A stretch of DNA of 64,000 nt from Microbacterium proteolyticum (GTDB lineage Bacteria > Actinomycetota > Actinomycetes > Actinomycetales > Microbacteriaceae): the NCBI RefSeq assembly GCF_014192415.1, contig NZ_JACHXY010000001.1, positions 186,001 to 250,000 of the forward strand. Reading direction: 5' to 3'. The position numbers and the translations under genes were made by a program. A model generated the notes under the pieces. That model was not told where the DNA came from, did no database searches, and saw only the letters and a list, made by a program, of their open reading frames with translations. Positions 28,153 to 36,378 of this stretch are shown here, in pieces; the stretch's first letter is position 1; every line of letters starts with the position of its first letter.

Positions 28153-30120
28153 TCACACCGCGTCGGCGCGCTCTCGATCGCCGCGCGTCGGCAGCTCGAC
28201 GTAACCGGCGTGCTTCGCCCGGATGCCGTCGCCGGCGGTGCGACCGCGCACGCGGCGCCACACCCAGGGCAGCGCGTCACGCGTCAGCCACGTGCCGCGC
28301 GGCGCGTCGTCGGTGTCGGCGTGCAGCGCCTCGTCGAGGTCGAGGAGCGCGCGGGCGTCGGGGACTCCCAGCGCCTCCGCGGCGCGATAGGCGACCAGGC
28401 GGTGCCCCGACGATCGCAGGTGCACGAGGTCGTCCGCCCACAGCGGCAGCTCGCCGAGCTCGGCGACGGCCTCCAGATCGAGCAGGATCGCCCCCTGCTC
28501 CTGCGCGATCCGGCGCAGCTCGACGTTGTAGGCGGCGAAGCGTCGCGCGAAGAGGCGGGCGGCGGGCCGGCGCGGCAGAAACGTCGTGACCAGCAGCACG
28601 TCGGCCCCGGTGCGCCGGACGGCGCGCACGGCGGAGTCGACCTCGGCGACGAGGGCGGGCATGACCAGAGCCGGGGAGAGCAGGTCGTTCGCGCCGATGA
28701 GGATCGACACCAGATCGGGCTGGAGCAGGAGGGCGTCGGGAACCTGCTCGTCGATGAGGTGGCGTACCCGGCGGCTGCGCACGGCGAGATTGGCGTAGCG
28801 GAACGGGCCGGCCTCGCTCGTGTGCGCGAGCAGCTCTGCCAGGCGGTCCGCCCATCCGCGGAACTGCCCCGCCGGCATGCGCGAGGTGTCGCACAGCCCT
28901 TCGGTGAGCGAGTCGCCCAGCGCGACGTAGCGCGTCCAGCGCCCGCGGGTGCGGGATGCCGCGGGGGCGGCAGGTCGCGGACCCCCGCGCAGCAGCAGGC
29001 TGTCGTCGATACGGCGCAGGGCGACGGCATCCTCATAATGACCGACGAGGTCGCGCGTCAGGGCCTCCCACGTGCGCCCCTGCACGGCCTCGCGGGCGGC
29101 GCGGCCGAACGCACGCCGCTTCGACTCGTCGCCCACGAGGTCGGCGACGCGGCCGCGCAGATCATCGAGGTCGCCCGGCTTGTACAGCCACCCGTCGACG
29201 CTCGATCGCACGAGGTCCAGTGGCCCGCCGACGCCCGTCGCAACGACGGGGACTCCGCTGGCGAGGGCTTCCTGGATGGTCTGCCCGAACGTCTCGCTCT
29301 CGCCCGGGTGCACGAAGACGTCGAAGCTCGCCATGGCCCGCGCGAGGGCGTCGCCCGACAGGTGGCCGGTGAAGACGGCATCCGGGATCGCCCGCTCGAG
29401 CGCGGGGCGCGAGGGCCCGTCGCCCACGATGACCAACCGGGTGCCGGGGAGATCGGCGAGGGCCCGCAGATCGTCGACCTGCTTCTCGGGCGCGAGGCGT
29501 CCGACGTATCCGACGACGCGCTCGCCGCGCGGGGCGACCTCGGCCCGCCATGCCGCATCGCGGTGCTCGGGGGCGAAGCGCACGGCATCCACTCCCCTGC
29601 CCCAGCGGCGGACGCGGTCGACACCGAGGTCGGATAGCTGGCGGGTCGAGGCCGACGAGGGCGCGAGGGTAAGGGTCGCACGACGGTGGAGGCGCGCGAC
29701 GTGACCGGCGACGAGGGCGGTGGCGTGGGGCACCCCGTACTTCTGGGCGTAGGCGACGACGTCGGTCTGGTAGATCGCGACCGAGGGGATCTTCAACGCG
29801 TCGGCGGCGGCGAGTCCCTGCCATCCGAGCACGAACGGGGATGCCAGGTGCACGACGTCGGGGTCGAAGTCGCGCAGCAGTGCCCCCAGGCGCGCCGCAC
29901 GGGCGAAGACCACGCGCACCTCGGGGTACGACGGCAGCGGCACGGAGCGCAGCAGCTCCGTGCGAGCGCCGTGCAGATCGGCGGTCACATCACCCGACCG
30001 GGGCGCGATGACCAGCGTCTCGTGTCCTGCCTCGGCGAGGTGACGCAGAACGTGGAGAACGGAACCGGTGACCCCGTTCATGTGCGGGAGGAAGGATTCG
30101 GCCAGCAGCGCGACTCTCAC
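28153..30120 (-). CDS. GT4 glycosyltransferase fused to an SGNH/GDSL hydrolase
   Basis: This 655-residue protein holds two enzymes. Residues 1-375 are a GT4 glycosyltransferase of the PimB/MgtA mannosyltransferase type (LLAESFLPHMNGVTGSV, GYVGRLAPEKQ, and the donor-site E-x7-E in ESETFGQTIQEALASG). Residues 395-610 are an SGNH hydrolase with nucleophile S404 in GDSLTEG, the GAND block at 476-479 and the DxxH pair D564/H567. A short Pro/Ala linker separates them. The join is in one open frame with no sign of a sequencing shift. It may glycosylate a lipid or wall glycan and remove or transfer acyl groups on the same substrate; that is inference. Confidence 0.88.
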   Translation of the reverse strand: MRVALLAESFLPHMNGVTGSVLHVLRHLAEAGHETLVIAPRSGDVTADLHGARTELLRSVPLPSYPEVRVVFARAARLGALLRDFDPDVVHLASPFVLGWQGLAAADALKIPSVAIYQTDVVAYAQKYGVPHATALVAGHVARLHRRATLTLAPSSASTRQLSDLGVDRVRRWGRGVDAVRFAPEHRDAAWRAEVAPRGERVVGYVGRLAPEKQVDDLRALADLPGTRLVIVGDGPSRPALERAIPDAVFTGHLSGDALARAMASFDVFVHPGESETFGQTIQEALASGVPVVATGVGGPLDLVRSSVDGWLYKPGDLDDLRGRVADLVGDESKRRAFGRAAREAVQGRTWEALTRDLVGHYEDAVALRRIDDSLLLRGGPRPAAPAASRTRGRWTRYVALGDSLTEGLCDTSRMPAGQFRGWADRLAELLAHTSEAGPFRYANLAVRSRRVRHLIDEQVPDALLLQPDLVSILIGANDLLSPALVMPALVAEVDSAVRAVRRTGADVLLVTTFLPRRPAARLFARRFAAYNVELRRIAQEQGAILLDLEAVAELGELPLWADDLVHLRSSGHRLVAYRAAEALGVPDARALLDLDEALHADTDDAPRGTWLTRDALPWVWRRVRGRTAGDGIRAKHAGYVELPTRGDRERADAV

Positions 30121-30242
30121 GACACCAGGGTGGGGGCCGGACGCCGGCTCCGTGCGCGACGTTCGCGATGTTCACCCGATGCTCCGCGGGGCGTCACCGC
30201 CCGGTCGGCCGGGCGTCTCGATCGGCGGCGGAGAGTGACCGG

Positions 30243-30854
30243 ATGGACGGTGTCGACGCGTGGCTGCAGACGATCGCCGCGAGCCCCTGGGCGCTCGTCG
30301 GCATGGCGACGCTCGTCTTCGCCGATGCGTTCCTGGTCGTCGTCCCCGGCGAGGCGGCGGTGACCGCCTTCGGGGCCCTGGCGGTGTCGCACGAGACCTT
30401 TCCCCTGGCATCCGTGATCCTCGTGGCGGCGGCGGCGGCCTTCGCGGGCGACACCTGCTGCTACGTGGTCGGACGCACGGTCGGTGTGCAGCGCTGGGCG
30501 TGGATGCGCGGACCCCGCGTGCGCGGCGCGCTCGAGTGGGCGCGGGCGCGTCTCGAACGCAACGCCGCGGTCGTGCTCTTCACGGCGCGCTTCGTGCCGT
30601 TCGCCCGTCTCGCCGTCAACCTCGCGGCCGGGGCGGCGCGGGTGAATCCGGTGCGCTACCTCCCGGTGGCGGCGCTGGCCGCTCTGGCATGGGCGGCGTA
30701 CCAGGCCGTCATCGGGGCGGTCGTCGCGGCCGTGGTGCCCGGCGGGCCCGTGGTGGCCGTAATTGTCTCGATCGTGGTGGCGGTGGGGGTCGGCGTGGGG
30801 ATCGACCTCGTACTCGCGCGGCGGGCGAAGCGGCGGGCAGCGGCGAGGGGCTGA
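30243..30854 (+). CDS. DedA family membrane protein
   Basis: This 203-residue integral membrane protein has DedA (SNARE-associated/VTT) features: the PGEAAVTAFGAL helix, GDTCCYVVGRTVG and the re-entrant ARFVPFARLAVNLAAGAARV motif with its conserved FxPxxR-like core. DedA proteins move phospholipids across membranes and support envelope homeostasis. The ATG at 30243 begins MDGVDAW. It is divergent from the glycosyltransferase fusion gene and convergent with the kinase gene, 12 bases apart. Confidence 0.88.
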   Translation: MDGVDAWLQTIAASPWALVGMATLVFADAFLVVVPGEAAVTAFGALAVSHETFPLASVILVAAAAAFAGDTCCYVVGRTVGVQRWAWMRGPRVRGALEWARARLERNAAVVLFTARFVPFARLAVNLAAGAARVNPVRYLPVAALAALAWAAYQAVIGAVVAAVVPGGPVVAVIVSIVVAVGVGVGIDLVLARRAKRRAAARG

Positions 30855-30866
30855 CGCGGCGCCGTG

Positions 30867-31628
30867 TCACACCAGGGCGAGCGTCCGCTCCGCGGCGTCG
30901 ACGAGCGCCCGGCCGTACGAGGGGCCATGACCGGCGGCGTGCACGGCGAGAGGGTGCAACTGGTGCAGCGGCGTTCGCTCGCGCCACCCGATGCGCAGCG
31001 GCCGGGCACGGTCGTAGGCCGCGAGAATCTGCTCCAGGAACGGACAGCCGAACAGCGTCAGCATCGCCAGATCGGTCTCGCGGTGGCCGCCGTGGGCCGC
31101 CGGGTCGATCAGCACCACTCCCTCGGGCGACCACAGCACGTTCCCCGCCCACAGATCGCCGTGGAGGCGCGCGGGCGGCTCGTCGTCGTCGAACGCACCG
31201 GCCGCGACGATCCCGCAGGCGCGCCGGACGACCTCGGCTCCGGATGCCGACAGGTTCCCCGCCGCCACCGCGACCGGCACGAACGGTTCGACGCGCTGGG
31301 CCGCATAGAACGCGCCCCACGTCGCGGCGGGCCGAGCGGGCTGCGTGCGGCGGCCGATGAAGATGTCGCCGTGGTGTCCGGGCGGCGGGGAGCCGAACGC
31401 GTCGGCACCGGCGGCGTGGGTCGCGGCGAGCGCGGCACCGAAGGCGGCGGCGGCATCCGCGGTCGGACGCGCCTCGGCGATGCGCTCGAGGACGATCCGG
31501 TCGTGCGCGACGTCGGCGACCCTCACGACGCGCGCCCCGTCGGCTTCCGCCAGCCACCGCAGGCCCGCGGCCTCGATGGCGAAGAACCCGGCGGGCGCGT
31601 CCGACCTCGTCTTCACGTGATGTTCCAT
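30867..31628 (-). CDS. Fructosamine kinase family protein
   Basis: This 253-residue protein belongs to the fructosamine-3-kinase/aminoglycoside-phosphotransferase fold. It has the catalytic loop LHGDLWAGNVLW and the metal-binding IDPAAHGGHRETDLAM. These enzymes phosphorylate fructosamines or ribulosamines to start protein deglycation. It is shorter than typical bacterial FN3K (about 290 residues), with a reduced N-lobe beginning at GFFAIEAAGLRWL. The start is the ATG at 31628. The substrate is inferred from family only. Confidence 0.86.
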   Translation of the reverse strand: MEHHVKTRSDAPAGFFAIEAAGLRWLAEADGARVVRVADVAHDRIVLERIAEARPTADAAAAFGAALAATHAAGADAFGSPPPGHHGDIFIGRRTQPARPAATWGAFYAAQRVEPFVPVAVAAGNLSASGAEVVRRACGIVAAGAFDDDEPPARLHGDLWAGNVLWSPEGVVLIDPAAHGGHRETDLAMLTLFGCPFLEQILAAYDRARPLRIGWRERTPLHQLHPLAVHAAGHGPSYGRALVDAAERTLALV

Positions 31629-31674
31629 TTCGCCAGTCTGTCGCGATGTCGGAGGTCCCCGGCACGATGGAGGA

Positions 31675-32457
31675 ATGAGCGACGGCTACGACTCCGACTT
31701 CCTCGGCATCCCCCTCCCCCTTCCCGCGCCCACTCGACCCGCCACGCGGCTCGATTACCCGCGGTTCTCGGTGCTGCTGGACGAGGAGCGCCGATTCGCC
31801 GCCGTCACCGGCGTCGTCATCGACGGCGCGACGCTGCGCGACCAGCCCCGCACGGGCGAGTGGCGCCTCGACCCCCGGGTGGACGACGACGCGCAGGCCG
31901 GACCCGAGGTCTACAGTCGCAACGACCTCGACCGCGGTCACCTCGTGCGTCGTCGCGATCCCGGCTGGGGCTCGGCGTCCGAGGCTCGCGATGCCACCGA
32001 GGCGACGTTCTTCTATACGAACGCCGCTCCCCAGGCGGCCGGGTTCAACCAGTCGAAAGAGCTGTGGCTCGGGCTCGAAGACCACGTCCTCGCCTACGCC
32101 GAGACGACAGACCAGCGCATCGCCGTGTTCACCGCCCCTGTGCTCGACGAGGCCGACCCGCCCTACCGCGGCATCCGCGTGCCCTTGCGGTTCTGGAAGA
32201 TCGCCGCCTGGCGCAGCGGCGAGGGACTCGCGGCGGCCGGCTTCGTGCTCGATCAGACGGAGCTCGTCGACACGCGTCAGGGGCTGACGGTGACGCCGCT
32301 CGGTGCCTTCCGCACGTTCCAGGTGCCGATCACCGACATCGCGGCAGAGGCGGGGCTCGACGTCGGTCCGCTCGCGGACGCTGACATCTTCGTGCGGCGC
32401 GGGCTGCGTCCGGTGGTCGCCCGCGAGCTGGAGGGCCCGGACGACATCGTGCTGTGA
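31675..32457 (+). CDS. DNA/RNA non-specific endonuclease
   Basis: This 260-residue protein has the beta-beta-alpha-metal nuclease motif DRGHLVRR (the DRGH signature of Serratia-type nucleases). The metal-ligand asparagine lies in FFYTNAAPQAAGFNQ. No signal peptide is obvious, so it may act inside the cell, or reach the outside by a route not visible here. It is divergent from the kinase gene with a 46-base gap. No immunity gene is adjacent, which argues against a simple toxin module. Confidence 0.85.
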   Translation: MSDGYDSDFLGIPLPLPAPTRPATRLDYPRFSVLLDEERRFAAVTGVVIDGATLRDQPRTGEWRLDPRVDDDAQAGPEVYSRNDLDRGHLVRRRDPGWGSASEARDATEATFFYTNAAPQAAGFNQSKELWLGLEDHVLAYAETTDQRIAVFTAPVLDEADPPYRGIRVPLRFWKIAAWRSGEGLAAAGFVLDQTELVDTRQGLTVTPLGAFRTFQVPITDIAAEAGLDVGPLADADIFVRRGLRPVVARELEGPDDIVL

Positions 32458-32462
32458 GAAGG

Positions 32463-32491
32463 GCCGGGCCCCATCGGCATGGGGCGGCCGG
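32463..32491 (+). terminator. Hairpin after the nuclease gene
   Basis: GCCGGGCCCCAT and ATGGGGCGGCCGGC form a GC-rich stem with a small bulge and CGGC loop, 5 bases past the stop. No U-tract. Confidence 0.45.
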
Positions 32492-32613
32492 CGCGGTCAC
32501 GCGATGCCGGCGACACTCGTGAGCGCCCTGGCTTCCTGCACCGGGCGGCCGCACCGGCCGTCCGCCACACGCAGGCACGTGACGGCGCGGGGACCGCGCC
32601 CTAGCATGAGGGC

Positions 32614-33312
32614 GTGAGCCGCTTCATCGGTGCCGACGTGTCCCTGCCGCCGATGAGCGTGCGTCGACGGCGGGCGGTCCGTGCCTTCTACGGCATCCTG
32701 GCGGTGGGACTCACCGTCACCCTTGTCGCGCAGTGCATCCTCACGGCATCCGAGGGGCGCAGCCTGACCAACACCTTCAGCTACTTCACGATCCAGTCGA
32801 ACGTGTTGGTGCTCGTCACCTCCGCTATCCTCTGTCTGCGGCCCCGGCCGTCGGGGGCGACCTGGTGGAGGATCCTCCGGTTGGCGGCGCTGGTCGGAAT
32901 CACCGTCACGGGCATCGTCTACGTGCTGTTCCTCTCGCGGTCCGTGCACCTGACCGGCCTCGCGGCGGTGTACAACCAGGTGTTCCATCACGCCGCCCCG
33001 CTGCTCACGTTGGTCGGTTTTCTCGTCGTAGAACCGCGGCAGGGCTTTCTTCCCCGCGACCTCGCTTTCCTCGGCTGGCCGGCACTATGGCTGGTCTACA
33101 CGATGGTGCGGGGCGCGTTCTTCGACCCGCGCTTCACCGGTTTCGCGCCGAAGCCCAGCAACTACCCGTACCCGTTCCTCGACCCGACCGAAGCGCCCCC
33201 CGCTGAGATTCTCGGGTCGATCGCGTTCGTCTTCGTCTTGCTGCTCGTCGTCGGAATCGGCTATGTGTTCGCCGATCGACGCAAACCGTTCCGTCGAAGC
33301 GAGCGCGGCTGA
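32614..33312 (+). CDS. Pr6Pr family membrane protein
   Basis: This 232-residue protein has six predicted membrane helices and the Pr6Pr pattern: FSYFTIQSNVLVLVTS in helix 2, the histidine pair in NQVFHHAAPLLTLVGF, and YPYPFLDP before the last helix. The name refers to six periodic tryptophan/proline-containing helices; the function is unknown. The GTG at 32614 is used; an ATG at 32653 (MSVRRRRAV) would remove 13 residues and is a real alternative. Confidence 0.8.
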   Translation: MSRFIGADVSLPPMSVRRRRAVRAFYGILAVGLTVTLVAQCILTASEGRSLTNTFSYFTIQSNVLVLVTSAILCLRPRPSGATWWRILRLAALVGITVTGIVYVLFLSRSVHLTGLAAVYNQVFHHAAPLLTLVGFLVVEPRQGFLPRDLAFLGWPALWLVYTMVRGAFFDPRFTGFAPKPSNYPYPFLDPTEAPPAEILGSIAFVFVLLLVVGIGYVFADRRKPFRRSERG

Positions 33313-33321
33313 CGGTTGCCT

Positions 33322-33346
33322 CCCGGGGCACGTAGGACCCCGGGGG
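33322..33346. terminator. Weak hairpin between convergent genes
   Basis: CCCGGGG and CCCCGGG form a 7-bp stem with a 9-base loop, between the Pr6Pr gene and the methyltransferase gene that converge here. Confidence 0.35.
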
Positions 33347-33442
33347 CACCGTACGTCAGCGATTCACCAGCCCGAGCACGGGGGCTGATCGCCAGGCCCG
33401 CACCATGTCCGCGCAGACGCTGCATGCCCTCCGCGGCTCCGG

Positions 33443-34045
33443 TCAGCGCACCCGCACCGCGTGCAGCAGCGTGTCGACCGCATGCGCGGCATGACCGCCG
33501 CGCAGCTCCGCGTCCGCGCTCGTACGCACGAGCTGCCCGCAGCGTGCGACGTGGAACCGCTCATCCACTGCGCCGCGCAGCAGCGCCGGCGTGTACAGGA
33601 TCGCGGGATCCGAGGGCCCGTGGCCTCCGGCAGCGATGTTGTCGACGTCGTGGCCGACGACCACGAGCACACCGCCCGGAGCGACCCACTCCGCCATCCG
33701 CGCCACGGCGGCCGCGCTGTCGGACAGGTGCAGGTAGCACGAGACGACGAGATCAGCGGATGCCGGCGGCTCCCACGTCGTCACATCGCCGCGCACCCAG
33801 GTCACGGCGTCCCCGCCCGGGCGCGCAACGGCGAGCGCGAGCGCCTCTGCGGAGAAGTCCACGCCCGTCGTCGTCCAGCCGCGGGCCGCAAGCCAGAGCG
33901 CGGTGCGTCCGTCACCGGTCGCGACATCGATCGCGGTTCCCGGGTGCAGCGACGCGGTGATCTCGCGGACGACGGCTGGGGGCTCGGCGGCCCACACTCC
34001 CCCGGCCGAGGCGCGGTATCGCTCGTCCCACTGCGCGGCATCCAT
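33443..34045 (-). CDS. Class I SAM-dependent methyltransferase
   Basis: This 200-residue protein has motif I in AIDVATGDGRTALWLAARG, the acidic end of strand 2 in GVDFSAEAL and motif II around DLVVSCYLHL. The N-terminal MDAAQWDERYR matches small-molecule or tellurite-resistance-type methyltransferases (TehB/UbiE-like). The ATG at 34045 is preceded by AAGGAG. The substrate is unknown. Confidence 0.85.
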   Translation of the reverse strand: MDAAQWDERYRASAGGVWAAEPPAVVREITASLHPGTAIDVATGDGRTALWLAARGWTTTGVDFSAEALALAVARPGGDAVTWVRGDVTTWEPPASADLVVSCYLHLSDSAAAVARMAEWVAPGGVLVVVGHDVDNIAAGGHGPSDPAILYTPALLRGAVDERFHVARCGQLVRTSADAELRGGHAAHAVDTLLHAVRVR

Positions 34046-34229
34046 TCGGTCTCCTTCTCGTCGCCCCCACCCTAGAACCGTCGCGCCGCGCCGATGCGAG
34101 AGGCGTCGCCTCGCCCGGCACCGCATCGATGCGACGCAATCGAATGCCACGGTCGCGTCGCCCCGCTTGCGTTGCGGCGGTCCGACCCGAATGAACGTCG
34201 TCGGCCCACGCACCCGGCCGGCACGGCGA

Positions 34230-34260
34230 AGCCCCGCCACCCTGCAATGGCGACGGGGCT
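34230..34260 (-). terminator. Terminator-like hairpin after the FMN reductase gene
   Basis: AGCCCCGCCA pairs with TGGCGACGGGGCT (one bulge), 12 bases past the stop of the LLM/FMN-reductase operon. No long U-tract follows. Confidence 0.6.
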
Positions 34261-34271
34261 CTTCGGCGGGG

Positions 34272-34916
34272 TCACTCCCCCGACAGACCGCCCAGCAGGT
34301 GGCCGAACGAGCGCCCCTCGCCGAGATACGACGACGGGTCGAACGGGTCGGCGTCGCGCACGGGCTCGCGCGCGGCGATGGCGTCGGCCAGCTCGCGGGC
34401 GCCGCGGTCGACGCGCGCACCGAGCGGGGCGACCTCGTCGGCGTTGGATCCCCAGTCACTGGATGCCGCGAACACACCGGTCGGCACGGGGTTGGCGTGC
34501 AGGTAGGTGAAGAGCGGGCGGATGGCGTAGTCGATCGCGAGCGAGTGCCGGGCCGTGCCCGCGTTCGCGCCGATCAGCACGGGAGTTCCGTTCAGCGCCT
34601 GGGGGTCGAGCACGTCGATGAACGACTTGAACAGGCCCGAGTAGCTGGTGGAGAAGATCGGCGTGACCGCGATGATGCCGTCGGCCGAGACGACCGTGTT
34701 GATCATCTGCTCGAGAGCGGGCGGCGCGAAGCCGGTGAGCAGGTTGTCGGTGATCTCGTGCGCATAGTCGCGCAGCTCGAACACGTCGCTGGTCGCGTCG
34801 ATCCCGCGCTCACGCAGTTCGGCGAGAACGGCATGCGCGAGACGGTCGCCGAGCATCCGCGTGGACGACGGGGTCGACAGCCCCGCGGTGATGACCGCGA
34901 TACGGCGGCCGGCCAT
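34272..34916 (-). CDS. CE1759-type FMN reductase
   Basis: This 214-residue flavodoxin-like NAD(P)H:FMN reductase begins with the FMN-phosphate loop ITAGLSTPSSTRMLGDRL. It has TPIFSTSYSGLFKSFIDVLD, the usual flavin-ring segment of the MsuE/SsuE group. It starts one base after the upstream monooxygenase stop. The CE1758/CE1759 pairing supplies reduced FMN to its partner monooxygenase. The organic substrate of the pair is not known. Confidence 0.88.
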   Translation of the reverse strand: MAGRRIAVITAGLSTPSSTRMLGDRLAHAVLAELRERGIDATSDVFELRDYAHEITDNLLTGFAPPALEQMINTVVSADGIIAVTPIFSTSYSGLFKSFIDVLDPQALNGTPVLIGANAGTARHSLAIDYAIRPLFTYLHANPVPTGVFAASSDWGSNADEVAPLGARVDRGARELADAIAAREPVRDADPFDPSSYLGEGRSFGHLLGGLSGE

Positions 34917-34917
34917 G

Positions 34918-36150
34918 TCAGGCACCCACCTTGGTCGCGGCCGACCCGAAGGCGCTGCCCGCACGCGAGGCGTCCTGGTACGGGCTGCCCGCGGTGAGGT
35001 TGTCGCCACGGTTCGCACCGGGAACGGCCTGACGCGGGGCGGCTCCGGCGTAGATCTTCTCGACCTGGTTGGCGTGCGTGGGCGCGTCGGGCACCTCGGC
35101 CGGGCGGTTCTTCTGCAGCTCCTTGCGCAGCACCGGCACCACCTCGGCGCCCAGGATGTCGAGCTGCTCGAGCACGGTCTTGGTGGGAAGACCCGCGTGG
35201 TCGATGAGGAAGAGCTGACGCTGGTAATCGCCGAACGTCTCGCGCATCGCGGCGTAGCGGTCGATGACCTGCTGCGGCGAGCCGACGGTCAGCGGGGTCA
35301 TCTCGCTGAAGTCCTCGAGGCTGGGACCGTGGCCGTACACGGGCGCGTTGTCGAAGTAGGGGCGGAACTCCCGCACCGCGTCCTGGGACTTGGCGCGCAT
35401 GAACACCTGGCCGCCGAGGCCGACGATCGCCTGCTGAGGCGTGCCGTGACCGTAGTGGGCGAAGCGCTCGCGGTACAGCGTGATGAGGCGCTGGTAGTGC
35501 TCTTTCGGCCAGAAGATGTTGTTGGCGAAGAAGCCGTTGCCGTAGTAAGCGGCCTGCTCGGCGATCTCGGGAGTGCGGATCGAGCCGTGCCAGACGAACG
35601 GGGGAACCCCGTCGAGCGGACGCGGGGTCGAGGTGAAGCCCTGCAGCGGGGTGCGGAACTTCCCCTCCCAGTCGACGACGTCTTCCCGCCACAGCTTGTG
35701 CAGCAGGTCGTAGTTCTCGATGGTCAGGGGCAGGCCCTGGCGGATGTCCTTGCCGAACCAGGGGTAGACCGGTCCGGTGTTGCCACGGCCGAGCATGAGG
35801 TCGGCGCGGCCGCCCGACACGTGCTGCAGCATCGCGAAGTCTTCCGCGATCTTCACCGGGTCGTTCGTGGTGATCAGGGTGGTCGAGGTGGTGAGGATGA
35901 GCCGCTCGGTCTGAGCGGCGATGTACGCCAGCGTCGTCGTGGGCGACGACGACCAGAACGGCGGGTTGTGGTGCTCGCCCAGGGCGAAGACGTCGAGCCC
36001 CACCTCTTCGGTGTGCTTGGCGATCGTGAGCGTGTCCGCGATGCGCTGCGCTTCGCTGGGGGTCTTGCCCGTGGTCGGATCCTGGGTGATGTCGCTCACC
36101 GTCATGACGCCGAACTGCATGCCCGGCCAGGTGTTCGTCTCGCTCATCAT
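34918..36150 (-). CDS. CE1758-type LLM class FMN-dependent monooxygenase
   Basis: This is a 410-residue luciferase-like monooxygenase. The bacterial luciferase fold is visible in GLDVFALGEHHNPPFWSSSP, the LTTSTTLITTNDPVKIAEDFAMLQHVSGGRADLMLGRG core and VWHGSIRTPEIAEQAA. The C-terminal 45 residues (PRQAVPGANRGDN onward) are Gly/Ser-rich and look disordered. Two adjacent ATGs (36150, 36147) follow GGAGG. It is first in a two-gene operon with its reductase. An AT-rich inverted repeat lies 15 bases upstream. It may oxidise sulfonates, aromatic or other xenobiotic carbon; that is unproven. Confidence 0.88.
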   Translation of the reverse strand: MMSETNTWPGMQFGVMTVSDITQDPTTGKTPSEAQRIADTLTIAKHTEEVGLDVFALGEHHNPPFWSSSPTTTLAYIAAQTERLILTTSTTLITTNDPVKIAEDFAMLQHVSGGRADLMLGRGNTGPVYPWFGKDIRQGLPLTIENYDLLHKLWREDVVDWEGKFRTPLQGFTSTPRPLDGVPPFVWHGSIRTPEIAEQAAYYGNGFFANNIFWPKEHYQRLITLYRERFAHYGHGTPQQAIVGLGGQVFMRAKSQDAVREFRPYFDNAPVYGHGPSLEDFSEMTPLTVGSPQQVIDRYAAMRETFGDYQRQLFLIDHAGLPTKTVLEQLDILGAEVVPVLRKELQKNRPAEVPDAPTHANQVEKIYAGAAPRQAVPGANRGDNLTAGSPYQDASRAGSAFGSAATKVGA

Positions 36151-36165
36151 GATGCGCCTCCGTTT

Positions 36166-36185
36166 TGTATGCATCTGAATATACA
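36166..36185. promoter_or_regulatory. AT-rich inverted repeat, likely operator of the LLM operon
   Basis: TGTAT and ATACA arms are separated by 10 bases (36166-36185) in a locally AT-rich stretch, 15 bases upstream of the LLM start. Its size and spacing suit a MarR- or GntR-type dimer. No adjacent regulator gene is present. Confidence 0.5.
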
Positions 36186-36378
36186 TGGGAGAACGCGTGC
36201 GGCCGAGCTTTATTCCGCACCGCCCCTCCCCGCCCGCCGGATCGCCCCCCAACGTCACACGATCGGTCCGAGATCGCACGTTCGCCACCCACGACACGAC
36301 GTGATCTCGCGCGGATCGTGTGACCTCGCGCGGCACGGCGCGAGCGAGAGGACGACCGCACGTCGCCTCGGCGACCCG

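Noticed and set aside
31675..32457. Toxin-immunity module around the DRGH nuclease
   Set aside because: No adjacent small immunity gene and no secretion domain; neighbours are unrelated.
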